NCBI RefSeq assembly: GCF_003614925.1
Contig: NZ_QYLP01000089.1
Coordinates: 1-45,801, forward strand
Direction: 5' to 3'
DNA length: 45,801 nucleotides
Source of the DNA: Arthrobacter celericrescens
GTDB lineage: Bacteria > Actinomycetota > Actinomycetes > Actinomycetales > Micrococcaceae
The notes beneath the pieces are model-generated. The model worked only from the letters and a program-made list of their open reading frames with translations. It was not told the origin of the DNA and ran no database searches. This document shows, piece after piece, positions 44,304 through 45,801 of the stretch (position 1 is the first letter of the stretch; the number at the start of each line of letters is the position of its first letter). Both the position numbers and the translations under genes were made by a program.

Positions 44304-45236
44304 CTACCGTGCCTCGCTGAGCTCCAGCCGGCTGCGGTATTCCACCGGCTGCTTGCTGATCGGGTCCACGAAGCGGATGCCGCGGGCCAGGAGCTGCAGC
44401 GGCTTGTCGTAGTTGTCCGGCGCCTTGTCCAGGAGCTCGGGATAGAACGCATCGTTCACGATCCCCAAACCCAGCGACGCCATGTGCACGCGCAGCTGGT
44501 GCGTCTTGCCGGTGTGCGGCTCCAAACGGTACAGGGCGCGGCGGCCGGCCGCTCCGCCGTCGAACGCTTTCAGCTGCTCGATCCGCGTCTCGGTGTTCGG
44601 CTCACCCTCGACCACCTTGGCAAGCAGGTAGTCGCGCGACTTCACCATCCGGTTGCGCACCAGCGCGGGGAAGACGACGGCGGGATGTCCCGGCGCGGGC
44701 GCGGCGGCGGAGACGCACTCGTACTCCTTCTGCACCTGCCGCTTCTCGAACAGCACCTGGTACTTGCCGCGGGTTTCCGGGTTGGTGGAGAGCAGCAGGA
44801 CGCCGGCGGTCATGCGGTCGAGGCGGTGCATCGGGATAAGGTCGGGCAGGCCCAGCTGGTTCCGCAGGCGGACCAGGGCGGTTTCCTGGATGTAGGTGCC
44901 GCCCGGGGTGGTGGGCAGGAAGTGTGGCTTGTCCACCACCAGCAGATGCTCGTCCTGGTGCAGGATGTTGATCTCCACCGGCAGCGGCGTCTCCTGCGGG
45001 AGGGTCCGGTAGTACCAGATGAAGGTGTGGTCCTCGAGCTTCGTGTGCCGGCTCAGGGGTACTCCGCCTTCGCCCACGATCTCGCCGGCGTCGAAGCGGT
45101 CCTCAATGCCGCTGGGGTCGATGTGGCCCCAGCGGTGCATCATGTAGTCCATTGCCGTGCTCCACGGCCCTTCGTCCGGAAGGCGCAGGCGGGTGGCGTT
45201 CACGCCGTCGCGCACGGGAAGGGGGGATTGCATCAC
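44304..45236 (-). CDS. RluA-family pseudouridine synthase
   Basis: 310-aa pseudouridine synthase of the RluA/RsuA superfamily. The catalytic aspartate is D140 in MHRLDRMTAGVLLLS. Other motifs are ILHQDEHLLVVDKPHFLPT (about 91-109), EKRQVQKEYECV and EPHTGKTHQLRVHMASLG. There is no S4 domain; the N-terminal 85 residues, with WYYRTLP, are typical of the actinobacterial/RluC-RluA-like branch. It would isomerise uridine in rRNA or tRNA. GTG 45236 is preferred because TAGAAT ends six bases upstream; ATG 45233 is the next codon. It is divergent from the VOC gene and just upstream of the broken acetyltransferase gene. Confidence 0.93.
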   Translation of the reverse strand: MMQSPLPVRDGVNATRLRLPDEGPWSTAMDYMMHRWGHIDPSGIEDRFDAGEIVGEGGVPLSRHTKLEDHTFIWYYRTLPQETPLPVEINILHQDEHLLVVDKPHFLPTTPGGTYIQETALVRLRNQLGLPDLIPMHRLDRMTAGVLLLSTNPETRGKYQVLFEKRQVQKEYECVSAAAPAPGHPAVVFPALVRNRMVKSRDYLLAKVVEGEPNTETRIEQLKAFDGGAAGRRALYRLEPHTGKTHQLRVHMASLGLGIVNDAFYPELLDKAPDNYDKPLQLLARGIRFVDPISKQPVEYRSRLELSEAR

Positions 45237-45242
45237 CGGACA

Positions 45243-45248
45243 ATTCTA
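45243..45248 (-). promoter_or_regulatory. -10 box, leaderless start of RluA-type gene
   Basis: TAGAAT ends six bases before GTG 45236. No ribosome site. Confidence 0.5.
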
Positions 45249-45298
45249 CGTGGGCGGCACGGCCCGGATTCCACGGCGCGGCTCTTGCCGCCCGCGCG

Positions 45299-45304
45299 TA
45301 GGCT
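45299..45304 (+). promoter_or_regulatory. -10 box, leaderless start of terminal VOC gene
   Basis: TAGGCT ends six bases before ATG 45311. It lies 50 bases from the oppositely oriented box at 45243-45248. Confidence 0.5.
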
Positions 45305-45310
45305 GATCGC

Positions 45311-45787
45311 ATGACTGATTTCCGGATGGACCACGTAGGTGTCACCGTGCAGGATCTCGACAAGGCCCTGGCCTTCTTCCAGGCTCTGGGCTTCGAAGTG
45401 GAGGGGCGTTCGGAGATCGGCGGGCCCTGGGCGGACAGGGTCAACGGCCTCGACGGAACGCGCGTCGACATGGCGATGGTGAAGCCGCCGGGCGGCGGCA
45501 CCAAGCTGGAGCTCACCCGGTTCATCTCGCCGGAACCCGTAGGGGAAATGGACAAGCCGGTGAACTCCTTCGGCTTCAGCCATGTCTGCTACCAAGTGGA
45601 CGATGTCGACGCCGTCATTGCCCGGGCCCGCGACGCCGGCTACGAGCTGGTCCGGGAGCTCGTGAATTACCAAGACGTCTACCGCCTGGCGTACATCCGA
45701 GGACCCGAGGGCCTGCTAGGGCGTGTCTCTAAATTCGGCCCGGCGCTCTTTGGCATGCTTGTTGGGTGTCTCGTTTTGCGCAGCTGA
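45311..45787 (+). pseudogene. VOC-family protein, 3' end replaced by insertion sequence
   Basis: Glyoxalase/bleomycin-resistance-fold protein. The native part is the first 136 residues: MDHVGVTVQDLDKALAFFQALGF (first metal His), GTKLELTRF (Glu), FGFSHVCYQVDDVDAVIARARDAGYELV (second His, in part) and LAYIRGPEGLL. Intact relatives continue with a strand carrying the last metal-binding Glu (of the type G-x-VELAE). Here, after CTA at 45716-45718, the frame runs into foreign sequence and adds 22 unrelated residues before TGA at 45785-45787. The missing glutamate should impair metal binding and activity. A TAGGCT hexamer six bases before ATG suggests leaderless expression. The remainder of the original 3' end should lie beyond the element. 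Confidence 0.8.
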
Positions 45788-45801
45788 CTGATGAGCAGTG
45801 G
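45719..45801 (+). mobile_element. Left end of IS5-like insertion sequence (partial)
   Basis: From GGGCGTGTCTC at 45719 the sequence no longer fits the VOC family and leads within 47 bases to a transposase start. The base pair TA (or CTAG) at the junction matches the target preference of some IS5-family groups. The left terminal repeat is probably at 45719 onward, but its mate and the target duplication are outside the window, so the boundary is approximate. Confidence 0.7.
45766..45801 (+). CDS. IS5-family transposase, N-terminal fragment
   Basis: GTG 45766 opens a frame of 12 codons to the edge, reading MSRFAQLTDEQW. This is the typical opening of DUF4096/IS5-type transposases (ordinarily L-DEQW followed by I-P-LLP). 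The gene runs off the window, so completeness cannot be judged. Confidence 0.75.
   Translation, partial: MSRFAQLTDEQW

Overview
The window is high-GC DNA from an actinobacterium. It most resembles the Arthrobacter/Pseudarthrobacter group of Micrococcaceae, judging from the strong G/C third-position bias, many GTG starts, a DUF222-HNH protein, an actinobacterial-type tRNA-guanine transglycosylase and many apparently leaderless genes. This placement is inference from gene content. I see no rRNA, tRNA or CRISPR array.

Layout. 99-4888: a response regulator, histidine kinase and TAXI-type solute-binding lipoprotein in tight overlap on the minus strand, divergent from an MHS-family transporter. 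This looks like a solute-sensing module controlling its own transporter. 4903-9585: a block of small, poorly known genes containing two paralogous unknown proteins, an FMN-split-barrel protein overlapping a lipid-kinase gene, a LapA-like membrane protein and a fatty-acid desaturase. 9826-11934: a queuosine-precursor transporter convergent with tgt, which suggests base salvage for tRNA modification. 11968-14864: a SRPBCC protein, an uncharacterised protein, a degenerate NUDIX protein and a PRC-barrel-like protein.

15008-28640 is a catabolic island. A minus-strand series runs MHS transporter, RidA, RraA-like protein, LysR regulator, then (after a 26-bp perfect hairpin) a ThDP enzyme, an aldehyde dehydrogenase and an FAD-linked 2-hydroxyacid dehydrogenase. 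The last three together could take a 2-hydroxyacid through a 2-oxoacid and an aldehyde to a shortened acid, which is the logic of the mandelate pathway. A PucR regulator is divergent from a third operon of MHS transporter, YtcJ-type amidohydrolase and carbamoylase-type amidase. The substrates are not known.

28670-45801 is mostly single genes: DUF222-HNH, two VOC proteins, a YdeI-like protein, a GH76 glycosidase, an SDR/acyl-CoA dehydrogenase pair, a LysE-type exporter, a DUF1684 protein, phosphoenolpyruvate carboxylase, a D-serine-dehydratase-like PLP enzyme, DedA, a macro-domain protein, a methyltransferase and an RluA-type pseudouridine synthase. Two genes are broken. A RimJ/RimL-type acetyltransferase has lost an internal segment, with its genuine C-terminus still readable in another frame. 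The last VOC gene runs into the left end of an IS5-like insertion sequence whose transposase begins at the window edge.

At least eleven genes have a TAnnnT hexamer ending 6-7 bases before the start codon, usually with no Shine-Dalgarno sequence, so leaderless transcription appears common here.
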